From Acanthaster planci (Eukaryota; Echinodermata; Asteroidea; Valvatida; Acanthasteridae): DNA of 64,000 nt. Shown piece after piece: positions 23,701 to 35,000 of this stretch; position 1 is the first letter of the stretch, and every line of letters begins with the position of its first letter. Location of the stretch: assembly GCF_001949145.1 (NCBI RefSeq), contig NW_019091663.1, positions 111,528 to 175,527 of the forward strand, written 5' to 3'. The translations under genes were made by a program, and so were the position numbers. The notes under the pieces were generated by a model. The model was not told the DNA's origin. It made no database searches and was given only the letters and a program-made list of their open reading frames with translations.

Positions 23701-26531
23701 CCGTTCCCTCGTATGTTGATAAGCAACCTCGACTGCATTGGCTGCTTGCACGTTAGACGCGCAATGCGTGGTGGGAACCAACATGGTGCGGCAAGATCGT
23801 ACCCATGGGAATGAGGTTGGTTGCTTGTTGGTGCAAAGACCGAATAGGGTTTGTGTCATTGCTTATGTATGATACAATTGCTCTTTTACATATTTTCTCT
23901 TTTACCGATAATGTTTTTATTGATGTTTCAGACTTTAATTCGTTTCGACAACTAAATCACGCGATTCCTTTCCTTTGTTCAGCTAAAATAGATTAATCGT
24001 CAAGGAAACCATTTAGAATTCATTAAATTAGAGTTAATTATTTGAGTGATTTGGTAGGCCTATGTTTCAACTAAATGATACTAAGTATCAGAACAGGAGG
24101 TTTTTTGGGTTATTTTCAGCTCCAAAATGACTGGGCTCTTTTTTAGTTTCCTCATTAAATTCAATCAGAGGCAATGCATTTTCCAATACGACCGTTTCAC
24201 AGTAGGGCGCCTCCAAGAGTTTGCAACGCGTTGGCCAATCACAACGCTCGAAATTTGTCGACCCTTTCTAAACCCGCTTTGGGTTGACAACTTTCGCGCG
24301 TTGTGATTGGCCAACGCGTTGCAAACTCTTGGTGGCGCACTATCGTGAAACGGCCGTATTGTATTTCAGTAAAGACACAGCGGCAAGTAATGTGTGTGCA
24401 TATTTCTGTGTAAATTGTTTCGTTCAGAATGCAATCATTGGTGGTGATTTCAACGCGGACTGCTCATACGCCTCGAGGACCGCTCTCAGGAGATCTGCCC
24501 TGCGTTTAGATCAGCGTTTCCATTGGATAATTCCCGACGATGCGGATACCACCGTGGCCTCATCAGACTGTGCCTACGACCGGTGAGGGTCGAGTGAAGG
24601 AAGAACATGACGAACGTCATAGAAAAAAATCTGGACTTAGAAAACCTTTGTACCTACTGAAGCCACTTTTACCGTGCCGAATACAGACCCGAGTGCTGGC
24701 TCACTCGGCATTATGCCACGAACGAATTTGGTTACAATAGAAAGCGAGCCTTTTTGTATTCGGCACGGTAAGATGGCCGTCAGTGACGAGACTTGCAATG
24801 ATCCCTGCATGCTGATTAAGGGAATTATGGGTATAGATTCTTTTTATATGAGGTCCATGCTTTACACTCTGCTTCGTCCTACGCCCCACAATTCTTTGCG
24901 GTTCGCCTTCAGTGATGTCCAATTGTGTAACGCTCGGGTATTTTGCGCCATAAGTTTTGGTTTTTCCATAAGGGAGCCGCAATATTTTGTATTTCAGTCT
25001 TGGGATAAACCATGGCTCTCAAATGGCGAAACTGGTTTCATTGCCAGTCTTGAGTAGAGAATAGTTTCATCATGGAAGCTTCCCTTTGTTGAAATGTGGA
25101 ACTTTGCTTCAGTTTGAAAAACATCCACGATTTTAGCCTTTATTCTAGTCTGATTACCCCCAGCGTGTTGTGTTAGAAAAAAGACAAGCGGGCATCGTGG
25201 AGAGCCGTCGCTGTTATTTTGTAAACGGCTTGACATCAAAAATGTCAGACAACCAAGAGTGGGCATTCCATAGCGCCGTATACACGTTAACAGCCAATTA
25301 TTGTTTTCACTTTTCAGGTTTGTCCTCGCTGGTGCGGATATTTTGGCCAACTACCAACCGAATAAATCCGGGGTATTTTACTTTGACCGAGAGTATCACC
25401 TAGACAGTGACACGGTAAGAATGGGCTGCCCGAGACAAAATCTTAATGAAAGAATGCCCGGGAATGTGGGCTAGCTCACATGCTTGCGTTACCAAAACTG
25501 TCACTTGTAATTTACATTTACTGTTGCAAGTAGATAAAGCTGAGTGAGTAACGGTTGTTCGTCCATACAAAGAAAAATGAAGGAGACGGCCTCGTATTTT
25601 ATTCCTCTATTAATTTTGTTGGCGGATGAACTGTGATGATGTCTCCTGAAATTAAAGTATCTTCCATCTCTCAAGAGGTTTCAAAACTGTCACTTAAAGC
25701 TTTGTAATGTTAGAAACAAACGAGTACGTGGAAATTTTATCGAATTGGGAAACCCAAAAAAGACACGTTTGGCGAAAAAGATGCAGCGAGAACGACACTC
25801 GTCATGAAAGACTAACTGGTCGCCTTGTAAAGCACAGTCGCATTGATTTGTACAAAGTTATGACAACTGATGAGGCTATGACGTCACAACGTCACTCATA
25901 CTCCTTTTGTGCTGTCCATTGGGTAGTTGAATCTCATTTGGTATTCAGCAGTTGAAATTTGTTATTTAACAGGCCAGAGACGTCAGTGATCACTACCCGA
26001 TAGAGTTGTACGTCTCCGGAAACCCCGTGCACCGGTAGGTTGGCTGCATTATGTAACTCTTGCAAACTGGAGTGGTTTTCCAATACTCAGCTTCATGTAT
26101 GTGCCGGGGCTTCGTCTGAAGAATCGCTCCCCGAATAGCTGGGCCTGCAGTGCTTAACTTAAATTGGAATACTTCAAGATTTGGCTGTGTCGCATGAAGT
26201 TCGATATTTCAGTGGAAGTTACCTGACTTGTCATTGAGCTAACTACCTCGAAGTAAGTTGGTAAAAAATTAGGCGAAGCCCAATATTGGAGAATCCCTCT
26301 GGGCGTGGCACACAAGAGCACATATCGTTTGCCTTTCACAAAAATAGTGATGTCAATCATAGGGCCAACAGCCGTATTCTCAATTATTCCACTCACAGAT
26401 CTGCTGAGTCGGGGTCGCTATCGTCTTCCATCTCTGGCAGCGTCAGTTGCTCGGGAAGTTTCCGTGCCGTGGCGTGGATGTGTCTGTTCGTTGTTAGCAT
26501 GCAGGTTGATATGCCCCAGGGTAATTACTAA
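20776..26531 (+). CDS. Secreted deoxyribonuclease I-like protein 1; nine coding exons
   Basis: Secreted endonuclease of the DNase I family, cutting double-stranded DNA with Ca/Mg help. Exons: 20776-20952, 21177-21265, 21663-21752, 22517-22620, 23261-23376, 24428-24582, 25318-25414, 25973-26034, 26399-26531; joined product 340 aa. A signal peptide covers about residues 1-19. Family landmarks: FNIQTFG (38-44), IQEIRD with the catalytic-site Glu71, GRTSYKEQYA, His164 in IGIH, GDFNADC (Asp199, Asn201), CAYDR with Asp243, and SDHYP with Asp282/His283. Cys204 and Cys240 would form the essential DNase I disulfide; the small CxxC loop of mammalian DNase I is absent. Possible N-glycosylation: Asn20, Asn90, Asn186. 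Exon 9 adds about 43 residues beyond the usual C-terminus, including two Cys. The exon 8 donor overlaps an in-frame stop, so a shorter isoform is possible. The acceptor of exon 4 was chosen by homology and is the least certain junction. Confidence 0.9.
23549..23644. repeat. Three tandem copies of a ~34-bp unit
   Basis: AAGAAGGTCATTACTCGCGC followed by TTAGCA recurs three times in a row with almost no divergence, joined by GGAACCTT/GAAACCTT spacers. It lies inside DNase-1 intron 5. The near identity suggests recent expansion. Confidence 0.8.
23752..23822 (+). repeat. Dispersed repeat, related to 62617-62700
   Basis: The segment around AACATGGTGCGGCAAGATCG, then TACCCATGGG, matches in inverted orientation the segment at 62617-62700 (AACATGGCGCTGCAAGATCG, then TACCCGTGGG, on the minus strand). 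It lies in DNase-1 intron 5, just before the foldback element. No coding capacity; class unknown. Confidence 0.5.
24185..24360. mobile_element. Foldback MITE with TA-flanked termini (intron 5 of DNase-1)
   Basis: Nearly the whole 176 bp folds on itself. The left arm runs CGACCGTTTCACAGTAGG then GCGCCTCCAAGAGTTTGCAA and CGCGTTGGCCAATCACAACG; the right arm is its reverse complement with few changes. TA lies directly outside both CG ends, consistent with a TA target duplication. Relatives occur at 29005-29180, at the two ends of 33364-34339 and at 48195-48280. No coding potential. Confidence 0.8.
24670..24770. mobile_element. Small foldback element (intron 6 of DNase-1)
   Basis: TACCGTGCCGAATACA at the left is repeated exactly, inverted, at the right (TGTATTCGGCACGGTA). 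The 101-bp unit has a loop with CTCACTCGGCA-type sequence. It lies 87 bases after exon 6 and is unrelated in sequence to the 176-bp foldback family. No other copy was noticed in the window. Confidence 0.7.
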
Positions 26532-26569
26532 AAGGCATTTGGTTGTACTTGAGCATTACACCGATAGAT

Positions 26570-27075
26570 CCACGCACGATTCCACCCCACAACCCACACA
26601 ATAAAAGAGCCTGAAAGTAATTCAGCAATCTTCCGGAACCCTCGCGCAGTCCGTCTATATGGGGATGTTCCATGGGGCCATCCTTCATAACTGTCGATAA
26701 TTTGGGGAAGAATAATTTCTAACTGACACCACCCCAAGAAACACTCATGTCGGAATTTCCTTTTGTCCTCCTCAAGTAATATTTTGGAAAGGTTACCTGG
26801 AGGTGGGTAAAAACCGAATTTCATTATTAACGACCATTCATTTTCGGTAGTATCATCCCCAGGTCTCCTTGTTCATGCACGTTTCTTTCCATTCCCCATG
26901 CTTACTTGGGAACGAGATTGAACAACCTTGCACAGATTTTTACCCACATGCAGTCGATGGGTTCTAGATTCAGTCGAGTTGACCTGATGCCGTTCTAGTC
27001 AGTAAAGGTTAGATGAAACATTCGAATCGTTCGTTGAAGCAGATTATTTCTTTAAGTGTATTTCCTTATGAATTA
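26570..27075 (-). mobile_element. Degenerate transposon fragment, inverted relative of 33790-34235
   Basis: Read on the minus strand, this segment aligns over its length with the interior of the 33364-34339 element: CTAACCTTTACTGAC, AATCTCGTT, AGAAACGTGC(A/G)TGAACAAGG, CCAGGT(A/G)AC, ACATGAGTGTTTC and TTCCGGAAG are shared in the same order. It contains a minus-strand frame (26528-26824) with the stretch ILLEEDKRKFRHECFLGWCQ, which could be an old transposase piece. I cannot name the family. It lies just downstream of DNase-1. Confidence 0.55.
26600..26605 (+). terminator. Candidate polyadenylation signal of DNase-1
   Basis: AATAAA, 69 bases after the stop codon of exon 9. Its closeness supports exon 9 as the terminal exon. 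Confidence 0.5.
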
Positions 27076-27569
27076 CAAAATATGTAAAATATTTTGGTCT
27101 GTTTTTTATTTGGCTTTTACCGAAAGACTACCATAAAATATAATTCCGTAACTGTTCATCTGCTTACGAGACCACAACATTGGACTGTTTTTCATTTATA
27201 TTCTATATCCCGAACTGATGGGTCAATATTTGGCAGGATATTTCTCTTTTAGGTCAGGTCGTCTTTCAGTTTCTATAAATTGATATGCTAGCAAATATTT
27301 CACAAAAAGCCTTTGTACGAGTTGAGTTTTAAATTGGTCACCACATCCCTTGTGGCAGGGTTTTAAGTAACTGAACGAAAAATATTGCAAATTCTAACAT
27401 TTTTGCAGTTTACTTTTCCTATCTAAGGGTTCCGGAAGCGCGCCATCATGCTGGAGTCAAATTTCAGGCTCTATTTATCTTAGATATAATTTCCAAGTTC
27501 ATTCCAAGTATACAGATTTATACAATATGTTCCTTATATTTGTACTGTAACTGAAGTTAGTAGCGCGCC

Positions 27570-27685
27570 CAGGATTTGTGTTGTGTTGTGTTGTGTGTGG
27601 GTGTGTGTGTGTGGGAGGGGGGCTGCTGGGAAAGAAATTTACCCTTAAAATAGCTCATGTTACCCCCCCCCCCGCCCCACCCCCA
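27570..27685. repeat. Simple-sequence tract (TGTGT, G and C runs)
   Basis: A TTGTG/TGTG microsatellite passes into a G-rich run and then a run of C with CCCCACC units. Low-complexity sequence with no coding potential. Confidence 0.75.
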
Positions 27686-27814
27686 CCGTGGTGGCGCCAA
27701 AGGGGACTAGGATTGCCGGCTAGATAGCGCTTCCAGGAGTAGTTTCAGATGTAGGTGTATTGTCTTTTTGTCTTTCAAACAAGCAAAAGCAAGCAAAACG
27801 AAGCTTTGGCACGG

Positions 27815-27890
27815 GGGGGGGTTCAAACCCACGACCCCCGGGGGGGCATTGACTAAAATCCCTGCCGAGCTGTGGAAAGGAGATAGATGG
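27815..27890 (-). mobile_element. Possible decayed tRNA-like SINE fragment
   Basis: On the minus strand GGGGGTCGTGGGTTTGAACC resembles a tRNA T-arm region with a diverged B box, preceded by CAGCTCGGCAGGGATTTTAG, which could be a decayed D-arm region. The anticodon arm is not recognisable. G and C runs flank it. Weak. Confidence 0.3.
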
Positions 27891-29004
27891 TACAGGAATC
27901 ATTTACATGTATGCTTGTCCACAAGTTGCGCACAGTGACGAAGAGGAAAATGCTTCGCTACGCACGCACCTGCAAGCATTAATTGATCAAAACGGATCGG
28001 CATAGGCTACAGCATAGCATACTAACTAAAACCGCAGATATTAATCAGTAACCTATGTAGTGATCATGGTAAACACGCAGGTGCCAAAATAGGCTAGAGA
28101 ACGCCGGAGCTGGTCACGATTTTTTTTTCACATTTCCACTGTCAAACAAATTGAGTGGGCCTACTTCGTCGTAGGCTGAAGGCGGAGTATATTTACTTCA
28201 TGCACAAAACGAAACAGGTATTCCCTTTGACCCCAAATAGCTTGTTTGTCGGTGTTTGTCAAGGTGTGTCCTGTTCTAGCCATTTTGGTCATTTCACCTG
28301 ACAATAATTATTATGCACAGCTTGGAAATCGGGTGAACAGTAGCAATTTACTCGGATCTGTCGCGTTTCATCAACATTTGTACCCTGTGCCTTTGTTGTA
28401 ATTTGTTTTCCATAAATTTGAATAAGGAACGATAACAGAGGAGACTTTTCAAAGGCAATCTTGCCTTCGACATCACTCGTTAAGCAAATGTTATGAAAAA
28501 CATCGTTAAAAACATTAGCATTATTATTAAAACAACTCATTAAAATGTTATTTACATAACGCCGGGAACATTCCAACACAATGAATAAACGGCATTCGAT
28601 ATCATCCATAGCAGTAGGTCTTACGCAAAATGTGTACTTGTAACTTAGGATTCATACATTTTTCCCTTTTTTTATTTCAGTGCAAAAAATTACTAAAGTT
28701 GGGTTTGTTTTGTACCATTTTAATTATATTAAGGTACAGATGACGTGTTTCAGAGTAGGAGATATTTTATTAATTTAACTCAGTGCCAACGCAATGCAGA
28801 TTTGCCAAAGATGAGCTTATTTTTCATAGATTTTTCTAGTCCTGGAAATAAAACTATATTCAAGCAGGACAGTCATACAATAAACACATGTCGTTACTTC
28901 CTGTGGGCTATGTGTATTCAGCAAGTCGTTTTTGCCCTTCCCTGACCGGCCGTCCGACCCTCTCTCATGGTCCAAAAATATGAGAACCGTAGAATTGTGC
29001 AGGC

Positions 29005-29180
29005 AATACGGGCGATTCACGATAGGGCGCCTCAAGGAGTTTGTAACGCGTTGGCCAATCACGACGAGCGAAATCTGTCGACCCAATGCGCGTTTGAAAA
29101 GAGTCGACAAATTTCACGCGTTGTGATTGGCCAACACGTTGCAAACTCTTAGAGGCGCTCTATTGTGAATCGCACGCATT
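29005..29180. mobile_element. Foldback MITE, second full copy
   Basis: Same 176-bp length and same arms as 24185-24360: CGATTCACGATAGGGCGCCT, AACGCGTTGGCCAATCACGA, and the inverted right arm GTGATTGGCCAACACGTTGC, ending GGCGCTCTATTGTGAATCG. It abuts the coding-like fragment at 29181-29359 and may have inserted into it. Confidence 0.8.
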
Positions 29181-29359
29181 ACGATCGGTGCCGCCTCCAG
29201 AGGGCTCTCCCAGAGTCCAGTTGAAATAGTCGCATTCCCGACTCCCTCCACCAGGTCGCAGCCGATGTAGAGATTCCCTCCCTGCTGGACAGCGTCGGTG
29301 AACATCTTCATGATAAAGTGAGCAAGCCGGGAACCACAGAGTACGACCGCCAGTATCAT
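29181..29359 (-). other. Coding-like orphan fragment, function unknown
   Basis: The minus-strand frame beginning MILAVVLCGSRLAHFIMKMF and continuing TDAVQQGGNLYIGCDLVEGV has balanced codon use, a GC content above its surroundings and a hydrophobic start. It runs directly into the foldback MITE, which supplies the rest of the open frame. It may be an exon of an unrecognised secreted protein or a gene fragment cut by the insertion. I recognise no family, and no clear splice partner is visible. Confidence 0.25.
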
Positions 29360-31967
29360 AGCAAGTTTTGTTACCGTCGTCCTATACCTAGTGTTTTATT
29401 CCTCCATGCTCTCGGTAGCAGTTGGTAACAAGAGAGCCGGCAAATCTTTCTTGACTGGGCAAGCACGGCTGAGCACGGACAAACAGTACTTCTGTGATGC
29501 ATACAGAAATACTCACCCACACCAGCTTCATGTTACGTATTAGAATTTCCCTTTTTTTAAAACTTGGCTGAAACCGGAATCACTAACAGTGGTGTTAAAC
29601 TAGGGCTATTATGTCCGGGAGGCACCCAGGGTGCACACTTTTTTTCAAAGGGGAACTAAAAGACAAGAAAAGCATCGGCCTATACAGCCGCTCGCATCGA
29701 TTTCAAATGAAGGGGGGGGCACCCGGGGTAGGCACGGTCATTCGCTGCACCTACCACCTCCTGCTTACTTGTGCAAACCTCTTACCGTTATGTACGCGAT
29801 CACCTTGCTCGTCTGGGTCGGCTTGGCACCTGAGCTACAAACAGTGTTAGTAGATGACTTTCGAAGTGGCGAATTAAAAGATCAAATTTTTGGAATAATT
29901 AATAAAGGGGTAAATTAACTTAGGAACGTAATAACTTGATGTGCTTCACAGGTACGCACAGCTTTTCGACGTAACGAAATGAACAAGTCACATGTTCGTT
30001 CATTTAAGATTCAGTTTGGAGTCGCATCCCAAACATGGAATGTGTCAGGAATGGGTTAATTGGAACTGAAGTGAGGGCAAGCGCAATTATGCATGGAGGA
30101 TGGCAGTGTTAGCCGTGCATATGTGGATATGCATTATGTACAGATGTATTTAGCCACGATGGGCGCTGTTTTGTGGGAGAATAGGGACCTGTAGCCACTC
30201 TGCTGTTTATTTTTCAGCTAATTAAAATTGTTCACATAAAGAGCCTATACTTATTGCACGCATGTGAGGCGTAAAATGCAGAGGATCCTTCTCACGGCGA
30301 ACTTTTTTGACGGGCAGGCAACTCCGCCCATTCATCATGTCTTATTGGGGCGTTCATTCTGGCAACGTTGCTCATTGTGGATGGCCGTCCACGTGTCAAA
30401 TCCTCGTGGATTTCGGGGCTATAGTTTGGACCTTAAGTTGAGTTGGCAACATGGGAAAATAAAGGGGAAATTTAAATCCATCCCCTTAATCCAAGTCTTG
30501 CCCCACTTCCGCTATCCCGTGTAGTGAGTTATCCCATTGTGAGGACAGTGCCCTTGTGCACAGTAACAAGCTCGCTTAAATGCAATCGACTGTGGAAGCG
30601 CTGCATGTAGGCCTATGCGAGAGGGGGTCATGTCAGCCAATGACAAACATTTTCAATGTTCATCCATCCGTACCAATGCTTTCATTGGTCGGTGCGTGCA
30701 CACCGCCCCGCACACCACACTGACCGGTAATAACTATATTTACCTACTGGGCGTGACGGAAGATGTATATTGTGGACGTCCAAACACAAGACTTGAAATT
30801 TCTGAAAGTTCTTAGATACTACTTTTTATGGTGACAAGCTTACAACACCAGTCGGCGCGTACAACACACATCCCCGTTGGTATACCGCCCGGGCAGCTGT
30901 TTCCACCCTGCCTTGAGACCCTGCCTTGACACCAAGTTTTGTGGTAAGCTGACATTTGAACGCATGAACCAAGGAGGAATAAACAATTATACGTTGCCTT
31001 GATTTATGTGAATTTCTGATGGTAAATTTGTCTTGGATATGTAGCATAATGAGTCCCAGAATGTTCCTGGCCTTTAAATCCTGAGTGTTATGTACCACTT
31101 ATCCATAGTGAATTTGGGGCCCCTCAGTACTGAACTGCCTTGAGGTATGGAGGGCGCAATGTGGTTTACGGTAGAATCTTTTGTGCTCATTCCTATACCA
31201 ACTTCAAACAACGCACTCATATTGTGTCCGTCATGCCTCAAAAAAGGCTAATGGCAGTAAGTTTCGCCCTTCATTGTCAGTCTCCATACTAATGCCGCGG
31301 CAATGCAACTGTGGATCTGTTCTCTGAAAGAGTTCCATACACAGATATTGACGGGTGACGCCCTGTGAACAAACCTATATGGGACTGGCCAGAATAATTC
31401 TGTTTTCTAAATGAATGCTTCAATATTTTCCCTGCTACATTTGACCTTCTATGGACGGTAAACTACTGCAAGGGCTTAGTGATTTCCGTATTTGGAAATC
31501 TTAATACCCATATCATGGGGTGAGGGCGAATTAAGCAACTACATCATGGCGCATAAACCCCAGTGCCTGACAATGGAATCCACAGACACGGCTTGAGGAT
31601 CGCTTATTGATTTACATTGCCGCAGGGCCATAATGAACTCTTTAGAATAAAATTGATAAGCTGATATATCCGATTTACTCGATGTCAACTGCGTGTCCAT
31701 ATTTCTTCTCAATTTGGCAGTGACAAAAATACCGCCAATTGGCCACAAAGAAGATGCATGGTCTTATTTTGTAAGCTTTTTTTTATCCCCCATCCGCGTT
31801 CCACCCTTCCCCTAATCAAACGTCTTAGACTGAATTTGCTGTCAACGGAAAGTCCGCTTTGCTGTAGAGTGGTGTGGAGTCCACAAAGTGCCACTCCAAT
31901 GCGCTGTTCGTGTATGAGCGCAGCTTAGTGATAGTTGAATGTTGTGTCATTTAATGTTGTGACAACG

Positions 31968-31980
31968 GTATATATGTATA
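31968..31980 (+). promoter_or_regulatory. Candidate TATA box of DNase-2
   Basis: GTATATATGTATA lies about 35 bases before the ATG at 32010. Transcription starting 25-30 bases downstream would exclude the in-frame ATG at 31989 and leave those at 32004 or 32010. Judged by position only. Confidence 0.4.
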
Positions 31981-32009
31981 GGTGCTGAATGCAAGCAAAT
32001 CATATGACA

Positions 32010-35000
32010 ATGGCATCTACATATGTTCTCGTCATCGCCTGCTACCTGCTAATTGCAACAGCACCCCCATCGTCTCGAGCAATGGAGTTGCAGGGCTCCT
32101 CCGACGATGGCTCGCTGGTGATTGGCGCGTTCAACATTCAAGTGTTCGGACTGTCCAAAATCGGCAAAGTTGACGTGGTGGAAACACTTGTAAGGGTACG
32201 TATGCAGAGACATGACCCCCCAAAATAGCACGCACGGTCACACCCACAAATTGAGTTCTTCCCTTCTTCCGAAGGCTCCCCCTCTGTTAATTAAACGAAC
32301 TGTGCATTCCCCTTTGGAAGTGAGACAAGAATTACATTATCAGATATCAAGCATTATTGCAGCCATATCATTTCCTTCCCCGCACAAACTTTTCAGCCCT
32401 GCAGCCAGACTCCAATTTGTACCGTTACCCACTCTTTATTCGAATTCAGCCATGTTATACCCAAACTTCACTGCGATTATAATCATAATGGACTATACAG
32501 AATTTTTGCTTTCATGTACATGTATGCCTGATGCTAGCCACTGTATGAGGTCTCTTGTGAGGTTTCTGTCTTAATTTTATTTTTGAGGGTAATGACCGAG
32601 AGGAAACGCATGCTATCAAAATGTTTAACTATTTAGCAAAATACTAATTTGGAATGTATTCTGTTACAAACATTGTAGTAAACATACATGTGCCATTATG
32701 AACCGTAACTCTAAATTTTGCATACTATTGCGGGTTCAAAGCAATTGAATTTAATTTCACTTACAGATTCTGCAGCGGTATGATCTCTTACTGATTCAAG
32801 AAATTCGAGATAAATCAGAGACGGCAATTTCAATACTTTTAGATCTTCTGAATTCGTGAGTTTATTTCTGTTTTCTGTGAACGTACGTGTCTCATTACTA
32901 AATCTCTCTTTATGATAAGTATATATGCTTGCTCCTCGGAGAATTGGTGTTGAACCGACCATTTTTTGCGTAAAATCTTGCAGATCATTTAGTGCTTACA
33001 TGTATTCTGAACATTAACAAAGGTTTAATACATGGCCATATTTCATTTTCCCCCAAATGATTATTGCAATTTCTTCCCCACCATGAAGCTCTTTTCAAAT
33101 TTCCGGGAGACACATGTATGTATCTTCCCATTTGTCAATATCCGTGTTCGGGGGGACCTAGCCAGAACCTGTTAAACCTGAAACATCATTTAGCCAGGGA
33201 TCACACCCCAATAACACGATAGATTTATTTTTGGAATGTTTTTAATGCAGGAACCGGGAAGATAAATATGACATCATCGTGAGTGAACGACTCGGTAGGA
33301 CGACAAGCAAGGAGCAGTATGCCTTTCTCTACAAGTAAGACATTCTCCCAAGACGTCTTGGAGAATAAGAGCGTTTCACAATAGTGCGCCATCAAGTGTT
33401 TGCAATGCGTCGACGAAACACGAGCCTGAAAGTTGACCCCTGATGGCGCGCTTCCGGAATGGTTGGATAGGAAAATGAAGCGCAAAGATTTTACAATTTT
33501 TAATGTTTTTTCGTTCAGTTACTTCTTCAAAAATCCAACTCAGAAAAGGGGCTTCGAAAATATTTCCTAGTATATCAGTTAATAGAAGCTGAAAAATTAC
33601 TTGACCTAAATGAGAAATATCCTGCCAAAAATTGACCCACCACTTCCGAAATCTAAAATACATGAAATACATGAAGAACAGACTGTGCAATGCGGCAGTC
33701 TCGTGCGCAGATACGGTTTGATATTTTATGGTAGTTTGTTAGTAAAAGCCAAAATAAAAACAGCTCAAAATATTTGCACACTTTTATAATTTAAAGGGTG
33801 ATAAGTTAAAGCAATATGCCACTTTTACGAAAGATTCTAATATTTTATCTAACCTTTACTGACAACAACTGCGTGATGTCAACTCAAGGGAATCTGGAAC
33901 CTATGCAAGTAGGTAAATCTTTGCAACATTGTACAATCTCGTTTTCACGAAAGCACGAGGAGTGAAAAGAAACGTGCGTGAACAAGGATACCTAGGTACG
34001 ATATCGCCAGACGTGAAAGCTCGTTAATAAAATTAGTTTTTTACCCATCTCCAGGTGACTTTTCCCAAATATTAGTTGAGGAAGACAAAGGTAAAATTCC
34101 AACATGAGTGTTTCATGGGGTGGTTTCAGTTAGGAATTATTGTCCCAAAAAGTTATCGAACATGATAAGACCACGTAATGATTCCGGAAGCTCGCTGCGC
34201 ACGGTGCCCTTTTACTTTCGGGCTCTATAGTGTGAAATGGGTGTATCGACCATTTCCAAATGCTCATTGCCAGTCGACACGTCCGAACGCCACTGCGTTG
34301 ACAACCCTTGGCGACGCACTGTAGTGAAACGCCCGTATTTTGTGGAAGTTTCTCCGTACGTCAGGTCATTGAAAAGTCAATTACAAGTCATTCATAAAAA
34401 CATTTTGACAAAGTATATTAATATTTTTGACAAAGTAATAAAAGTAACGTCAAAAGTGTTAAAGTGACGCTGATGTCACTGTCGATGACCATTTACAACA
34501 AAATCCCCTTTTCGCATTCTCTATGAATAAGATGGAGTTTAGACTCATTGACTTGATATTAATTAGTCCTTGACTTATGGTGATTCGATTACAAGTCCTA
34601 TCCTTTAATTTCCAACCCTTCCAGGCATCCGTTCACCTGCCAGGCTTTCTGAACTGACGAAATAATTTTTGATCTCATTACCTGCCTCATTAGGTCAAGC
34701 CGGCTGACCTTGCTGTGGAGTTACGTTTATGAGGATAAAGCTGGCGACCAGTTCGAGCGGGAACCGTTCATCGCTTATTTCGAGTCACCGACTACCGGTA
34801 AGAATTTAGGCCGTTTTGGTCATATTGAGTCAAAAATAATAATTAGAAAAACGAAAGGTATAGTAACCCAAACAATACCTGTTGTGGTGTGTACGTTCTA
34901 TGTGGTCATTCAGCAACCTGTAGGCCTATCATGTTATCTTTACAGCAAATAAAACCAAACCTTTTGAACTTGACCTCAAAGTTGCTGAAACTTTACGGAA

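Larger units (their letters stand above)
26532..32009. other. Intergenic region between the two DNase genes
   Basis: Holds the transposon fragment 26570-27075, a GT-rich tract with C and G runs (27575-27680), a possible decayed tRNA-like element near 27815-27890, the foldback MITE 29005-29180 and a coding-like fragment at 29181-29359. The rest is AT-rich sequence with no supportable exon. A TATA-like stretch at 31968-31980 precedes DNase-2. Confidence 0.5.

Noticed and set aside
29515-29535. Possible tiny first exon MKLVW followed by GTGAGT on the minus strand
   Set aside because: Five codons only, with no clear acceptor linking it to the coding-like fragment at 29181-29359.
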